DNA from: Mycetohabitans endofungorum
GTDB taxonomy: Bacteria; Pseudomonadota; Gammaproteobacteria; Burkholderiales; Burkholderiaceae
Assembly (NCBI RefSeq): GCF_037477895.1
Contig: NZ_CP132745.1
Span: forward strand, 186,001-250,000
Reading direction: 5' to 3'
Length of the DNA: 64,000 nt
The position numbers and the translations under genes were made by a program. Shown one piece after another: positions 57,001 through 63,776 of this stretch (positions are counted from its first letter, which is position 1; each line of letters starts with the position of its first letter). Under the pieces are notes generated by a model that was not told the origin of the DNA, ran no database searches, and saw nothing but the letters and a program-made list of their open reading frames with translations.

Positions 57001-58972
57001 GTAGCGGTGTCCATAAGCTGGTAACCGTTGCATCAAAAGAGAGTGAGGAAAATACCACCGCGCCTTCTTTAGGAGCATACGCCCGCATAGCCCAACTCAA
57101 ATAATTGCTCAACCCGCGGTGTTCGACCATTACACCCTTGGGCATACCGGTCGAGCCGGATGTATAGATCACATACGCCAGATGCCGGGCCGTCAGCGCG
57201 GCGACCAACGGATTCGTGTCCGGCAACGCCGGCAATATGGTCGGATCGAGCACCGTGCACTCGGCCAGCGCCGCCTCGCCCAACGCAGTGCGCCCGGCCG
57301 CATCGGTCAGCACAATGTTCGGGGCCGCATCGGCCAGAATATGCGCCAAGCGCTCACTCGGGTAGTTCGGATCGAGCGGCACATAGGCGCCGCCGGCCTT
57401 TAAAATCGCCAGTAGCCCGACGACCAGTGCGGGACTGCGCTGCATACAGATCACCACGCGCGCGTCCGGCTTGACACCTAACTCGATCAGCTGGTGCGCG
57501 AGACGATTGGCCCGGGCATTGAGCTGCGCATAACTGAACGTTTGGTCTTCATACACCAGCGCCGGCGCTTCGGGCGTGCGCTCAACCCGTGCTTCGAACA
57601 ACTGGTGGATGCATAAGTGCGATGGATAGTCTTGTTTTGTCGCATTCCACTCGACCAGCAGCCGATGCCGCTCGTCAGCGTCGAGCAGATCGATGCCGCT
57701 AATCGGTTGTGTGGCATCGGCAGCGAGCACTTGCATGAACCGGATAAACCGGCGCTGATGCGTGTCGAGCATCTCCGCGGTGTAGCAAGCCGGATTGGCA
57801 TCAAAGTCGATCCGTAATTGACGGCTATTGGATGTCCAATAAACACCGAGCATTAGATCTTCAACCGGACCCGCGAGCAGATTATGGCTCGTCGATGAAT
57901 GCCCGCCAAACGACAGCGCGTAGTCAAACGGCATCACGTTGACCTTGATGCCCAATAGTGACTGCCCGGGCGCCAGCCCAAGTTGACGCTGCAGCGCTTC
58001 GCTCGGGTAGCGTTGATATTGCAGTGCGCTTTGGATTTCCTTCGCCGCCTGCCGCATCAGCGACAATAAGTTGACCTCCGGCTCGAATCTGAACCGCAAC
58101 GGAACCGTATTGGCGACCATGCCAGGAATGTGCCCGTCTGCCCCCAAGCGGGCAGTCACTGGAAAACCGACCACCACGTCCTGCGCGCCAGTCATGCGAT
58201 GCAGATACGCAGCGAGCGCGGCGCTCAGAAACTGCGCCAGCCGTCCCGCATCCAGCACATAGTCGTCTACCCATTGAATGGCCAGGTCAGTCGTCTGACG
58301 CAGCCGCTGCTGGAAAGCAGGGGCTGCGCGGCTTGCCAGCGTCGCCGGCTCAGGCCAATGGGCGCAGTGCTTAAGCCAATACGCTTCGTCTTGTGCCCGT
58401 TGGGCAGATGTCTGATATTGCGCTTCGCTTTCCAATAGCTGTCGGATCGAGCCAAAATCACATGCCGCCAGCGCCGTTCCCGCGCACAGCGCGCTATACA
58501 CGTGTGCAACGCGTTGTGCGATCAGGTACTGACCATATCCATCCGTCATGATATGGTGATAGCGCTGATACCAAATCCACTGCTCGGGTGCCACTTTCAG
58601 CAACGCATAGCAAAAAAGCGGCCCCTGCATCAGATTGACCGATTGCTGATAATCGGCTTGCATCCACGCCTGGGCCGCTGCCTCAGGATCGGCTTGTGCC
58701 GTCAGATCCCGCACCGGCATTGACCATGCGGGTGTACCGATCCTCTGCCGCAGCCCGTCATCGCTATCGACAAATTGCAAGCGCAGGGTGTCGGCCTCAT
58801 CGATGACTTGACGTAATGCCGCTTCAAAAACGACCGTGTCAATCGTGCCATCGATCACCGTGTACTGCGCAATGTTGTAGACCGGACTGTCTGGATACAG
58901 TTGCTGCGCGAGCCAGATCTCCGTTTGAGCAGTGGTTAATGCATACGTAATGGGCGTGATGCTAGTACCCAT
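44996..58972 (-). CDS. Nonribosomal peptide synthetase, C-A-T x4 with terminal thioester reductase
   Basis: The protein has 4658 residues. I choose ATG 58972 because GGAG lies seven bases upstream. Module 1: C domain (HHIMTDG about 142), A (TSGSTG about 607, pocket D-A-T-K-V-G-E-V-G, Asn-type) and T (about 997). Module 2: C (HHIVSDG about 1186), A (pocket D-A-F-F-L-G-C-T-F, perhaps a branched aliphatic) and T (about 2052). Modules 3 and 4: C domains (about 2247 and 3319) and two nearly identical A domains with pockets D-V-W-H-I-G-L-I-G and D-I-W-Y-I-S-L-I-G, partly Ser-like but with Gly where Ser codes have Asp, plus T domains (about 3127 and 4200). A reductase domain ends the chain (LLTGSTGFVG about 4277, YVQSKW about 4444) and releases the peptide as aldehyde or alcohol. 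There is no epimerase and no thioesterase. The first C domain may use a starter acyl group. The last residues come from an IS5-type element inserted in the 3' end. Confidence 0.96.
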   Translation of the reverse strand: MGTSITPITYALTTAQTEIWLAQQLYPDSPVYNIAQYTVIDGTIDTVVFEAALRQVIDEADTLRLQFVDSDDGLRQRIGTPAWSMPVRDLTAQADPEAAAQAWMQADYQQSVNLMQGPLFCYALLKVAPEQWIWYQRYHHIMTDGYGQYLIAQRVAHVYSALCAGTALAACDFGSIRQLLESEAQYQTSAQRAQDEAYWLKHCAHWPEPATLASRAAPAFQQRLRQTTDLAIQWVDDYVLDAGRLAQFLSAALAAYLHRMTGAQDVVVGFPVTARLGADGHIPGMVANTVPLRFRFEPEVNLLSLMRQAAKEIQSALQYQRYPSEALQRQLGLAPGQSLLGIKVNVMPFDYALSFGGHSSTSHNLLAGPVEDLMLGVYWTSNSRQLRIDFDANPACYTAEMLDTHQRRFIRFMQVLAADATQPISGIDLLDADERHRLLVEWNATKQDYPSHLCIHQLFEARVERTPEAPALVYEDQTFSYAQLNARANRLAHQLIELGVKPDARVVICMQRSPALVVGLLAILKAGGAYVPLDPNYPSERLAHILADAAPNIVLTDAAGRTALGEAALAECTVLDPTILPALPDTNPLVAALTARHLAYVIYTSGSTGMPKGVMVEHRGLSNYLSWAMRAYAPKEGAVVFSSLSFDATVTSLWTPLLYGSTVKLLSAVNEIEALEAYVRQAQSEGLVKITPVHLDILGQRLQQEGIRTRVAAFVIGGEALNASTVAMWQRIQPGVRLINEYGPTETVVGCAVYEASTPLPQSGSVPIGRPIANTRIYLLDAHDQPVPLGAVGELYIGGAGVTRGYLNRPALTAERFVPDPFSEEADARLYKTGDVARYLPDGNLEYLGRNDEQVKIRGFRIEPGEIEACLTAHPQVRDAVVVACGEGSAKRLVAYVQAEADEQLASTLRAQLAASLPEYMVPSAFVRLDAWPLTPNGKLDRRALPAPDDAALAHQAYEAYEAPQGELETTLAMIWAELLDVKQVGRHDSFFALGGHSLLAVRLLNRVRILGADVPLATLFETPTLTAFAAALEAHLQQGTDALPEITPVPREGSLPLSFAQQRLWFLAQLDGGSESYHVPLALHVRGSLDRVAWQQALDALLARHEALRSTFVSVEGQPQVRLLPADRGVPLRWHDLRGVPDAQAQLARLSHEATHAPFVLACGPLIHACGIQVADDEHVMLLVQHHIVSDGWSIGVLARELSALYATSVGVQADPLPPLTVQYPDYAAWQRQWLTGERLQTQSDYWRATLTDAPVLLELPTDRPRPAQQSFAGAQVPVRIDVSTTQALKRLSAEHGTTLFMTVLAAWSAVLARLSGQDDVVIGTPSANRNHRQIEPLIGFFVNTLALRVDLSGELDTAQLLARVRRTTLDAQAHQDLPFEQVVEIVQPPRRLDHTPLFQVMLAWQNNAPGEWCLPGLTATPAELEHDVVKFDLELNLSEAGEEIIGSLGYATSLFERSTIERHVGYLQTMLRAMVAHPQQPVATLELLSPVERQLLLGMWNATQQAYPKHRCVHQLFEAQVERTPEATALVYEDQTLSYAQLNARANRLAHQLIELGVKPDMRVAICLQRSPALVVGLLAILKAGGAYVPLDPSYPGERLMHILVDAAPSIVLADAAGRAALGEAALAECTVLDPATVPALPDTNPSVAELKTRHLAYVIYTSGSTGIPKGVMVPHHAIARLVINNGYVDIRAGDRVAFAANPAFDASTFEVWAPLLNGATVVLFDRDAVLNPQPLEETLTRYRVTTLFLTTVLFNQLVPLMAPALARLKYLLCGGEQENPERFAQLLKHDGPKHLIHCYGPTENTTFSTTYEVTELGDRSERLPIGRPIANTRVYLLDAHGQPVPLGAVGELYLGGAGVARGYLNRPELTAERFVPDPFSDEAGARLYKTGDLARYLPDGNLEFVGRNDDQVKIRGFRIEPGEIEACLTAHPQVRDAVVLALGEGNDKRLIAYVVAEADAALASTLRMHVAAALPEYMVPSAFVRLDAWPLTPNGKLDRRALPAPDDDALAHQAYEAPQGELETTLAEIWAKLLGVERVGRHDSFFALGGHSLLAVRLMNQIRGLGADVPLATLFAKPTLAAFAAALEARLQQGTDALPEITPVSRESSLPLSFAQQRLWFLAQLDGASESYHIPLALHVRGSLDRAAWQQALDALLARHEALRSTFVSVEGQPQVQLLPADTGVPLRWHDLRGVPDAQAQLARLRHEAAHAPFDLAQGPLIHACGIQVADDEHVVLLTQHHIVSDGWSIGVMVRELSTMYAASVGAQADPLPPLAVQYPDYAAWQRQWLTGERLQAQSDYWRATLADAPVLLELPTDRPRPAQQSFAGAQVPVRIDAATTQALKRLSAEHGTTLFMTVLAAWSAVLARLSGQDDLVIGTPSANRGHAAIEPLLGFFVNTLALRVDLSDEPNTSELLKRVRRTTLDAQAHQDLPFEQVVEIVQPPRRLDHTPLFQVMFAWQSNETGQWRLPGLDVKPGELNYDMVRFDLEMHLYEAGEQIIGSLHYASALFDPATVERYVEYLTTMLQAMAACPQQPVATLQMLGPDERQLLLQTWNATAVPYPGHQCVHQLFEAQVERSPEATALVYEERELSYAQLNARANRLAHRLIELGVKPDARVAICVERSPAMVVGLLAIMKAGGACVPLDPAYPSERLAHILHEAAPMIVLADATGRATLGEAALACRIVLEPDVPLDQATPNPRVAELTPRHLAYVIYTSGSTGTPKGVMIEHVQIARLFEVTKPNGTLNEDQALIHQPRGYSLTSADRVLQKASFNFDVSIWELFWTLLNGATLVVADADVHKDPVALRELIVRERITTVHFVPSMLSIFLDTEGVQRCTSVKHLICGGEALPGATVQQCQTLLPDAQVHNLYGPAENPIGTTFWTCSVACTEDNIPIGRPIANTQVYLLDAYGQPLPLGAAGELYISGDGVARGYLNRPDLTAERFVPDPFSDDAGARLYKSGDVARYRPDGNLEFLGRNDEQVKIRGFRIEPGEIEACLTAHPQVRDAVVLALGEGQNKRLVAYVVADPDDALASTLRAQVAARLPEYMVPSAFVRLDAWPLTPNGKLDRRALPAPDDAALAHQAYEAPQGELETTLATIWSELLGVKQVGRHDSFFALGGHSLLAVRLINRVRMLGADVPLATLFATPTLAAFAAALDAHWQQGPDALPEITPVSREGSLPLSFAQQRLWFLAQLDGVSESYHMPLALHVRGPLDRAAWQQALDALLARHEALRSTFVSVEGQPQVRLLPADAGVPLRWHDLRGMLDADVQLSRLSHEAAHAPFDLARGPLIRACGIQVADDEHVVLLTQHHIVSDGWSLGVLTRELSALYAANVGAQADPLPALTIQYPDYAAWQRQWLTGERLQVQSDYWRTTLADTPVLLELPTNRPRPAQQSFAGAHVPVRIDASTTQALKRLGAEHGTTLFMTVLAAWSAVLARLSGQQNLVIGTPSANRGHAAIEPLIGFFVNTLALRVDLSGEPNTNELLKRVRRTTLDAQAHQDLPFEQVVEIVQPPRRLDHTPLFQVMFAWQSNETGQWRLPGLDVKPGELDYNMVRFDLELHLYEAGEEIVGALCYASALFDPATIERYVGYLTTMLQAMVANPQQPVATLQVLGADERQLLLQTWNATAAPYPTHQCIHQLFEAQVERSPNATALVYEAQTLSYAQLNARANCLAHRLIELGAKPDARVAICVERSPAMVVGLLAILKAGGACVPLDPAYPSERLAHILNDAAPTIVLADATGRSTLGEGALACQTVLELDAPLDQAAPNPRVAELASRHLAYVIYTSGSTGTPKGVMIEHGQIARLVEVIKSDGTFNEDQALIDRQRGYRLAPADRVLQKTPFNFDISIWELFWTLLNGATLVVADAGAHKDPVALKDLIVQERITTVYFVPSMLSIFLDTEGVQRCTSVKHVICSGEALPGATAQRCQTLLPDAQVHNLYGPTENAIGTTFWTCPVACTEGTISIGRPLTNTQVYLLDACGQPVPLGAVGELYIGGAGVARGYWNRPALTAERFVPDPFSEDAGARLYKTGDVARYRPDGNLEYLGRNDDQVKIRGLRIEPGEIAACLTAHPQVRDAVVVATGEGSAKRLVAYVQAEADEQLASTLRAQVAASLPEYMVPSAFVRLDAWPLTPNGKLDRRALPVPSTDAFAHKAYEAPQGECETKLAAIWTKLLGVERIGRHDNFFDLGGHSLAAMKLIFQIQKIFNVQLSVQVLFDTRSVAKLAERIKSSAHAQTPAEKPIEIPHLMKVDAILAPEIRRQIPTSNISRTWKQVLLTGSTGFVGRYLLLELLQQTAAHIICLIKSEDKDQAMRRIVSVLHEIGHYDIDLRRISVLCGDLDQVNLGLTQVQLTQLANELDAIVHNGAIVNHFFSYRELRQANVLATNALIRIAATGKEKSLHYISTLAVAPWKGSGLFTEDGEISDVPVPNGYVQSKWVAEKLVGAAAKQGIPCGIYRLGQITADSVTGYCNIKDRIYRTIRAIAALGLVSDATETYPQTPVDYAARAIVKLAVHQAEQYQIAHIKGHQLIDLDEFVAQMRDYGINIDENKLTWQEWTRSLNSAAKKTLDDNLIALSSIFDTTLLPDSLEHKNGLADESIIWCAKKTNKRLSELDFCYPTLGPDYVKSIIRFILSQESGRRCWSDSATKR
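46400..57700 (-). repeat. Intragenic repeats between NRPS modules
   Basis: Long blocks of near-identical DNA recur at module spacing. For example, the C-domain segment encoding QPPRRLDHTPLFQVM is found at about 48375-48435, 51590-51650 and 54770-54830. The A-domain C-terminal block around LPEYMVPSAFVRLDAWPLTP recurs four times. Modules 3 and 4 are the closest pair. The NRPS at 1-3519 shares part of these blocks. This points to recent duplication or gene conversion. Confidence 0.85.
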
Positions 58973-59498
58973 AACAAAACTCCGATTCAAGCGACCGAGC
59001 AGCCTGATATTTAATAGGTGTAAAAAACGATACGACGACGCAATCAGAATCTATCGTTGCTCGTTGGGAACCAATACGGCTTTTATGACACGTCGCGTGC
59101 AATCCCTAACCATTCACTGCGGCGACCAGGGCCACTCATCGGCAGGCGTCAGTGCGCCGTCCGTGTCACTTGGTCAGCCAGTGAGCACGTCACGATCAAA
59201 TTGTGTCAACCGAAAACGCTGAGCATAACGCGCGTGATACTGCGCGCGGCTTGGCCTTGCAGCCGGCCAAGCAAGACAGTTAAAAAGAACAGGACCAGCA
59301 CCTGCACCGTACAGGCGCAGCGTCTTGGGGGTCAGACTGGGGTACTTCTTCATTTTCCTTCCAGACATCACTTTTATCTAGCCACACGGCTATGACAACG
59401 CAGCCGTTCGCAGATCCATCAGCTCGACGTTCACTGCTTCAATTTTTGCCGCAAGCACTGTGCCCAGCTGTCGTGGGCCGCTATAAAGTTTCAGGAGA
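58973..59498. other. Upstream region of the large NRPS gene
   Basis: About 500 bases between the NRPS start and the IS3-type element. It must contain the leftward NRPS promoter unless this comes from the element. GGAG before ATG 58972 is a good ribosome binding site. A short open frame on the same strand (59174-59353) is listed separately. A perfect 8-bp stem (59249-59256 with 59265-59272) lies inside that frame and has no T-run. Confidence 0.5.
59174..59353 (-). CDS. Possible small protein upstream of the NRPS gene
   Basis: A 59-codon frame starts MKKYPSLTPKTLRLYGAG and follows GGAAGG directly before the ATG. It points in the same direction as the NRPS and ends about 200 bases before it. 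The sequence has no motif I recognise and is not MbtH-like. It could be a leader peptide, a remnant or chance. Support is weak. Confidence 0.22.
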   Translation of the reverse strand: MKKYPSLTPKTLRLYGAGAGPVLFNCLAWPAARPSRAQYHARYAQRFRLTQFDRDVLTG

Positions 59499-59582
59499 GG
59501 TGGCTGCGCAAATTCGGACAGTTGGATAAGTGGAAAGGATGGGGTCTGAACCGGCGATAATGCTGGCAAAGGAACCTGGAAG

Positions 59583-59890
59583 ATGACGAAGAGAACGAGA
59601 GGGACGCACTCAGCGACGTTCAAAGCAAAGGTGGCGCTGGCGGCGGTCAAAGGCGAGCGAATGCTGGCCGAACTAGCGCAGCAGTTCGATGTTCACCCGA
59701 ACCAGATCACGCAATGGAAACGGCAGTTGCAGGAACGCGCGGCAGACGTGTTCGGCACGGCTGGCACGTTCTCGAGTGAGCCGCCGGTAGAGCTGAAGGC
59801 GCCGCATGCGAAGATCGGTTAGTTGACCCTGGAGAATGATTTTTTAGAAGGTGCGCTCACCCAAGCGGGATTGCTGAGCGCAAAGCGATG
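59583..59890 (+). pseudogene. IS3 orfA, with an amber stop
   Basis: The frame encodes the usual helix-turn-helix protein of IS3 (TFKAKVALAAVKGERMLAELAQQFDVHPNQITQWKRQL). A TAG at 59820-59822 stands where the family has Gln (AKIG-Q-LTLENDFLEGALTQAGLLSAK), a single C-to-T change of CAG. The sequence after the stop continues the family pattern to about 59890, where orfB begins. It is truncated but otherwise recognisable. Confidence 0.8.
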
Positions 59891-60899
59891 ATCGACCGTA
59901 CGCATGCGCTGCCGGTTTTGCAGCAAGCGCGGCTAGTGGGCATCGCGAGATCGAGCGCGTACTATCGAGCGCAGCCGACGAGCGAGGCGGATCAGTTGCT
60001 GATGCGACGAATCGACGGACTGCATATGGAGTTTGCGTTTGCCGGAGCACGGATGCTGGCGCGTTTGCTGTATCGTGAGGGGCATAAGGTCGGCCGCCGG
60101 CATGTGCGCACGCTGATGAAGCGCATGGGCGTCGAGGCACTGTACTGCAAGCCGAGCACAAGCCGCCACAACGCGCAGCATAAGCTCTGGCCGTACCTGC
60201 TGCGCAGCATGAAGATCGAGCGGGCCAACCAGGCGTGGGCACTGGACACGACCTACAGTACGCCCAGCCAGCGTAGCCCGACCGCATGGGGGTGGCGCTG
60301 CTTGAGCATGTTTGGAATGCAATACCCCGGAGAAGTTGAGGTTGGGGTATGCCCTTCCTCTGCTGCGAGAGGAAGTGAGCCGAAGCGGCGGTGACTTGCC
60401 GACACTGGCAAGGTGACGTAGTCCGTGGGGAACGGGGCTTGCGGCGAAGCGGTTACGCCAAGATGAGCCTCCAGGCTGAGCATGGGACGGTTGAGGAACA
60501 CGAACCTGTTAAACCGCATCTGAGGGTTGAAGTGTCACCTCTGCCCACACCGCTTTATGGGCAGAACGCGCACTGTTGCCGGTTACACGTATGGCCCGGC
60601 AGCACGAGGGCTGACTGGATAGGTATGCTGGTCGGCAGGGAACCACGGGGAGCGCGCAGCTAGACCGTGGTGTTCGCGAGGACTTGCGGCAAGCAAGGAT
60701 AAAGACTGCGACAGGCAACCTCGCCCATGCGTTGAGTCCGACATGTGAACTGGGGAAGGTCTGCACGGATGCCAAGGGAGTGTGCCCCCGATGACGTGCA
60801 GGCTGGCAGAGCCTCCGTAGTAGTCCGAGGTCGGGAGAGCCGGCCACACGGCGAAGGGAGGCAGTTGTAGTGAGGTGAAGACCTTTGATAATCAGTGAA

Positions 60900-61358
60900 A
60901 TGCAAAGCAAACTGGCGACGTGGTCAACGGAGAACAAAGAGCGCAAGTTCAATCGACTCCTGAGGCTGATTGCCGATAGAGATTGGCTGAGTGAAGCGGC
61001 TCGCATTACGCTGGTATCCAGCGGAGCTCGCACGCCGGGTGTGGACGGCGTCGACAGACGCACGTTGGAAGCAAATCTCCAGCATGAACTGGCGAGGATA
61101 CGCGAAGAACTGCTGGCGGGATCGTATAGTCCGCTGCCCGCACGACGCGTGTACATACCGAAAGTGAACGGCAAGCTCAGACCACTCGGCATTGCGAGCC
61201 TGCGGGATCGGATCGTACAACGGGCCAACATGGGTGCTGCAAGGCCAAAACAGTCGAGGGTGGTATGGGGTGGTGGCGCTTCGGCGTCTTGTTACCAGCC
61301 GGAAGGGCCAATTCAGGTGGCGTACGCCGTCGGAAAACCCATATATCATGTGCAATGA
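60900..61358 (+). pseudogene. Group II intron reverse transcriptase/maturase, truncated
   Basis: The fragment has the N-terminal part of LtrA-type proteins (FNRLLRLIADRDWLSEAARI, GARTPGVDGVDRRTLEANL) and the RT block RVYIPKVNGKLRPLGIASLRDRIVQ. After that the family sequence ends abruptly and about 40 unrelated residues follow to the stop. RT blocks with the YADD active site, the X domain and any endonuclease domain are gone. This is an internal deletion that left the ribozyme 3' end in place. Confidence 0.85.
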
Positions 61359-61424
61359 GGCCCGAAACACCATCGAGTCACGCTATGCCGATGTCGCCTT
61401 TGCTATGAGCAACGCTTGAATGGA

Positions 61425-61458
61425 GAGCCGGATGCGCTGAGAGGTGCAAGTCCGGTTC
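61425..61458 (+). ncRNA. Group II intron domain V
   Basis: The 34-base helix begins GAGCCGGATGC and closes with GTCCGGTTC. The length and the paired arms GAGCCGGA/TCCGGTTC are those of the catalytic domain V of bacterial group II introns. Domain VI follows after seven bases. Confidence 0.85.
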
Positions 61459-61481
61459 GGGGAGCAGAGGCAGGGAGATAG

Positions 61482-61973
<492 letters not shown>

Positions 61974-62004
61974 TGACCACTACACTGCACGTCTTCCCCT
62001 ACTT

Positions 62005-62029
62005 TTCGTTAACCTGCTGCACAGCTTCG
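62005..62029 (+). promoter_or_regulatory. Near-match to an hrpII box before F-box gene 2
   Basis: TTCG at 62005-62008 and TTCG at 62026-62029 are separated by 17 bases. The hrpII box of Ralstonia/Burkholderia type III secretion genes is TTCG-N16-TTCG, so the spacing is off by one. It lies shortly before the likely start of F-box gene 2. No such box is found before F-box gene 1. It may be chance. Confidence 0.2.
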
Positions 62030-62091
62030 CTACGCGTGGTGTCTTTTTACCGATTACTGAGCTTGCTAATGGGCTTCGATTTGAATGCCGC

Positions 62092-62098
62092 TTTAAAC
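62092..62098 (+). other. Candidate -1 frameshift site U UUA AAC in F-box gene 2
   Basis: TTTAAAC occurs in the zero-frame phase GCT TTA AAC. A -1 slip would continue with CCC TCA CCC GCA, exactly the frame of the F-box. This heptamer is the one used by coronaviruses. Without slipping, translation stops at 62171-62173. Homology to gene 1 requires the frame change somewhere between 62098 and the F-box. A downstream structure has not been computed. Confidence 0.4.
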
Positions 62099-62564
62099 CC
62101 TCACCCGCAGAGCAGGCGGGTCAAAAGCCTGCCGCCTCAGCGCCGCCACGACTGTCTTCCAACGACGCGTTGACTCGTCCCTTGCCCACCCGACCGACGA
62201 CGTATGATGACCTGCCGTCCGAACTGATTGCCCGGATCGGTGACTATGTACCCATTCAAGACGTGATGCCGTTCGCCACAGTCGATCGCCGCACGTATCA
62301 TGCGATGCAAACTAGGCGTTTGGTTCACCGCTATTGGCAGCGGGCAAACCAGGCCGTCAGCTTGGCGTCAGTCAACCAGCTGCTGGACGAAATAGGCGGT
62401 GCGTTGAGCAATCCAGCGCAGTATGTCGAACCCATTGATGCGCTGAGTCAGCGTCTGCAAGCGTTGCCAGAAGCCGAGCGAGTCGAGGCATTCAAGCGCG
62501 TGTTTGCGGCTGCGGAACGTATCCCGCGGGACGGCGTGCAAATACAAAAAGCGCTATTACGTGC

Positions 62565-62571
62565 TTTTTTA
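62565..62571 (+). other. Candidate -1 frameshift site U UUU UUA in F-box gene 2
   Basis: TTTTTTA occurs in the zero-frame phase GCT TTT TTA. A -1 slip continues with ATT TTT CCT CCG, which gives a product that aligns without a gap to IREFPDGQRIDLYNF of gene 1. The heptamer is the type used by HIV-1. Since it is a T-run, loss of one T by replication slippage is an equally direct explanation. Confidence 0.4.
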
Positions 62572-63434
62572 TTTTTCCTCCGAGCCGGCGTGCTGAACTA
62601 TTCGACTTTGCTTATGCGATGGCGGAACGGCGCGCGCCCGGGCAAGACAATATCTGGGCGGAACTGGCTGACAGTTTGCAGTTCTTTTCGTTCCGCTCAC
62701 CTTTTGCCGAGCAGCGTTATCAGGCGTTCTTGGCTCGGCTTGCGTCGCTGAAGGTATCCGAACAAGCGAAGCTTATCCCGGTATTGTCGAACTTGCTCCT
62801 TTACTCCAATAAGACAGACCCGCGCGTCCCTGAACGCTATGCGCTCTTACGCGGACACGCGTTACAACTGCCGCCCTCTCATCAAGGTGCATCGGTCGGC
62901 ATGTTAGCGAGTTGCGTACGGATTTTGCCAAAAGCAGAGCAGTTTGCCCAATACACGCAGATGCGTGATTGGGCGCTGTCGCTGCCTGACGAGCAGTGGG
63001 GGATTGCTTTGCAGTATTTGCCTGAAGGGCTTAAAGAGCTGTCGTATGAACAACGTGCGCAGGAGCTGACGTTGCTTGAGGGTCATTTAGCGCGCGTGCC
63101 TATGTCACAGCGTGTTTCGGCAGCGTTTGGACTACTCAAATGCCACTTGTTTTTAGACGATGTACAAATAAAGTGGGCCTGGCGGCAAGGTTTGAACCTA
63201 CTGAATGATGCGGGCGAAGCCGCTTTATGGGATTTGCTTCGCCAACTTCGGGCCGCTTGGGTGTTATCTGAGTTCAGCAATTTCAGATGGGAAATGGCAG
63301 TGGAGGAGATTACGCGCTTTATGGAGGCCAGCCAGTTCTCCGAGCCGGCGCGGGCGCGATTCCGGGCCAATGTAGATTGGCTCAGAAGTGAGCCAATAAT
63401 ATTTATTGAAACTGAACCCAGTATGCTTCGTTGA

Positions 63435-63748
63435 TCCAACGCCGGAACAAATACCGTCGTGCCATCGGCGCGCTGGCAAGGGTTCGTCGTTGTTGTCATG
63501 CAACCTGAGCGCCGCGAGATGCTCACCTGCAAGATCCAGCAAGGTCTGACGTCTGGCAGACGAACCCATTGGCAAGTGGGCCGGGCATCCTTAACTTTGC
63601 GATCTCTCGGCCCATCACTTTATTTTAGTCGAAACGATGCCTGTGAATCGTACAAATCAAGGACATGGCAGCAGTTGTCGAAGGCGTCACTCGTCGGCTT
63701 GCATTTCGTCGTCTTTGCCATGCTCATGCTCGTTCATGCCGTGCCTAT
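63435..63748. other. Non-coding stretch between F-box gene 2 and the transporter gene
   Basis: About 310 bases between two convergent genes. No convincing gene, RNA or terminator with a T-run was recognised. It ends at the second copy of the 28-bp repeat. Confidence 0.4.
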
Positions 63749-63776
63749 CTTGCAAAGTGCATAACACGCTCTAGCC
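63749..63776 (-). repeat. 28-bp repeat, copy 2 (inverted relative to 34155-34182)
   Basis: An exact inverted copy of the repeat at 34155-34182. It overlaps the last codons and the stop of the transporter gene: the GGCTAG of the repeat supplies Gly and TAG. It therefore sits at the very end of that gene, as expected if an element tip had joined at a CTAG target. Confidence 0.7.

Larger units (their letters stand above)
62039..63434 (+). pseudogene. F-box-domain, effector-like protein gene 2, needing two -1 frameshifts
   Basis: Three frames in order encode a protein homologous to the one at 41937-43376. Frame 1 (from GTG 62039 or ATG 62069): SLLMGFDLNAALN, aligned codon by codon with SLPIDFDTSAASN of gene 1. 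Frame 2 (from 62098): F-box at YDDLPSELIARIGDYVPIQD...FATVDRRTYHAMQTRR, then the repeat region. Frame 3 (from 62571): AELFDFAYAMAERRAPG to the stop at 63432-63434. Both changes are -1. The joined product would have 465 residues against about 479 for gene 1. At each junction a correctly phased slippery heptamer is present. A pseudogene is the simple alternative. The DNA before it belongs to the IS3 element, and a start inside the element (ATG 61954, in the F-box frame) cannot be excluded. Confidence 0.72.

Noticed and set aside
1-58972. The idea that the two NRPS genes form one assembly line
   Set aside because: They are 41 kb apart, with many unrelated genes between. The second ends in its own reductase. 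Shared DNA blocks are explained by common module ancestry.
59249-59272. An 8-bp stem upstream of the NRPS as terminator or attenuator
   Set aside because: No T-run follows on either strand and it lies inside a doubtful small frame.
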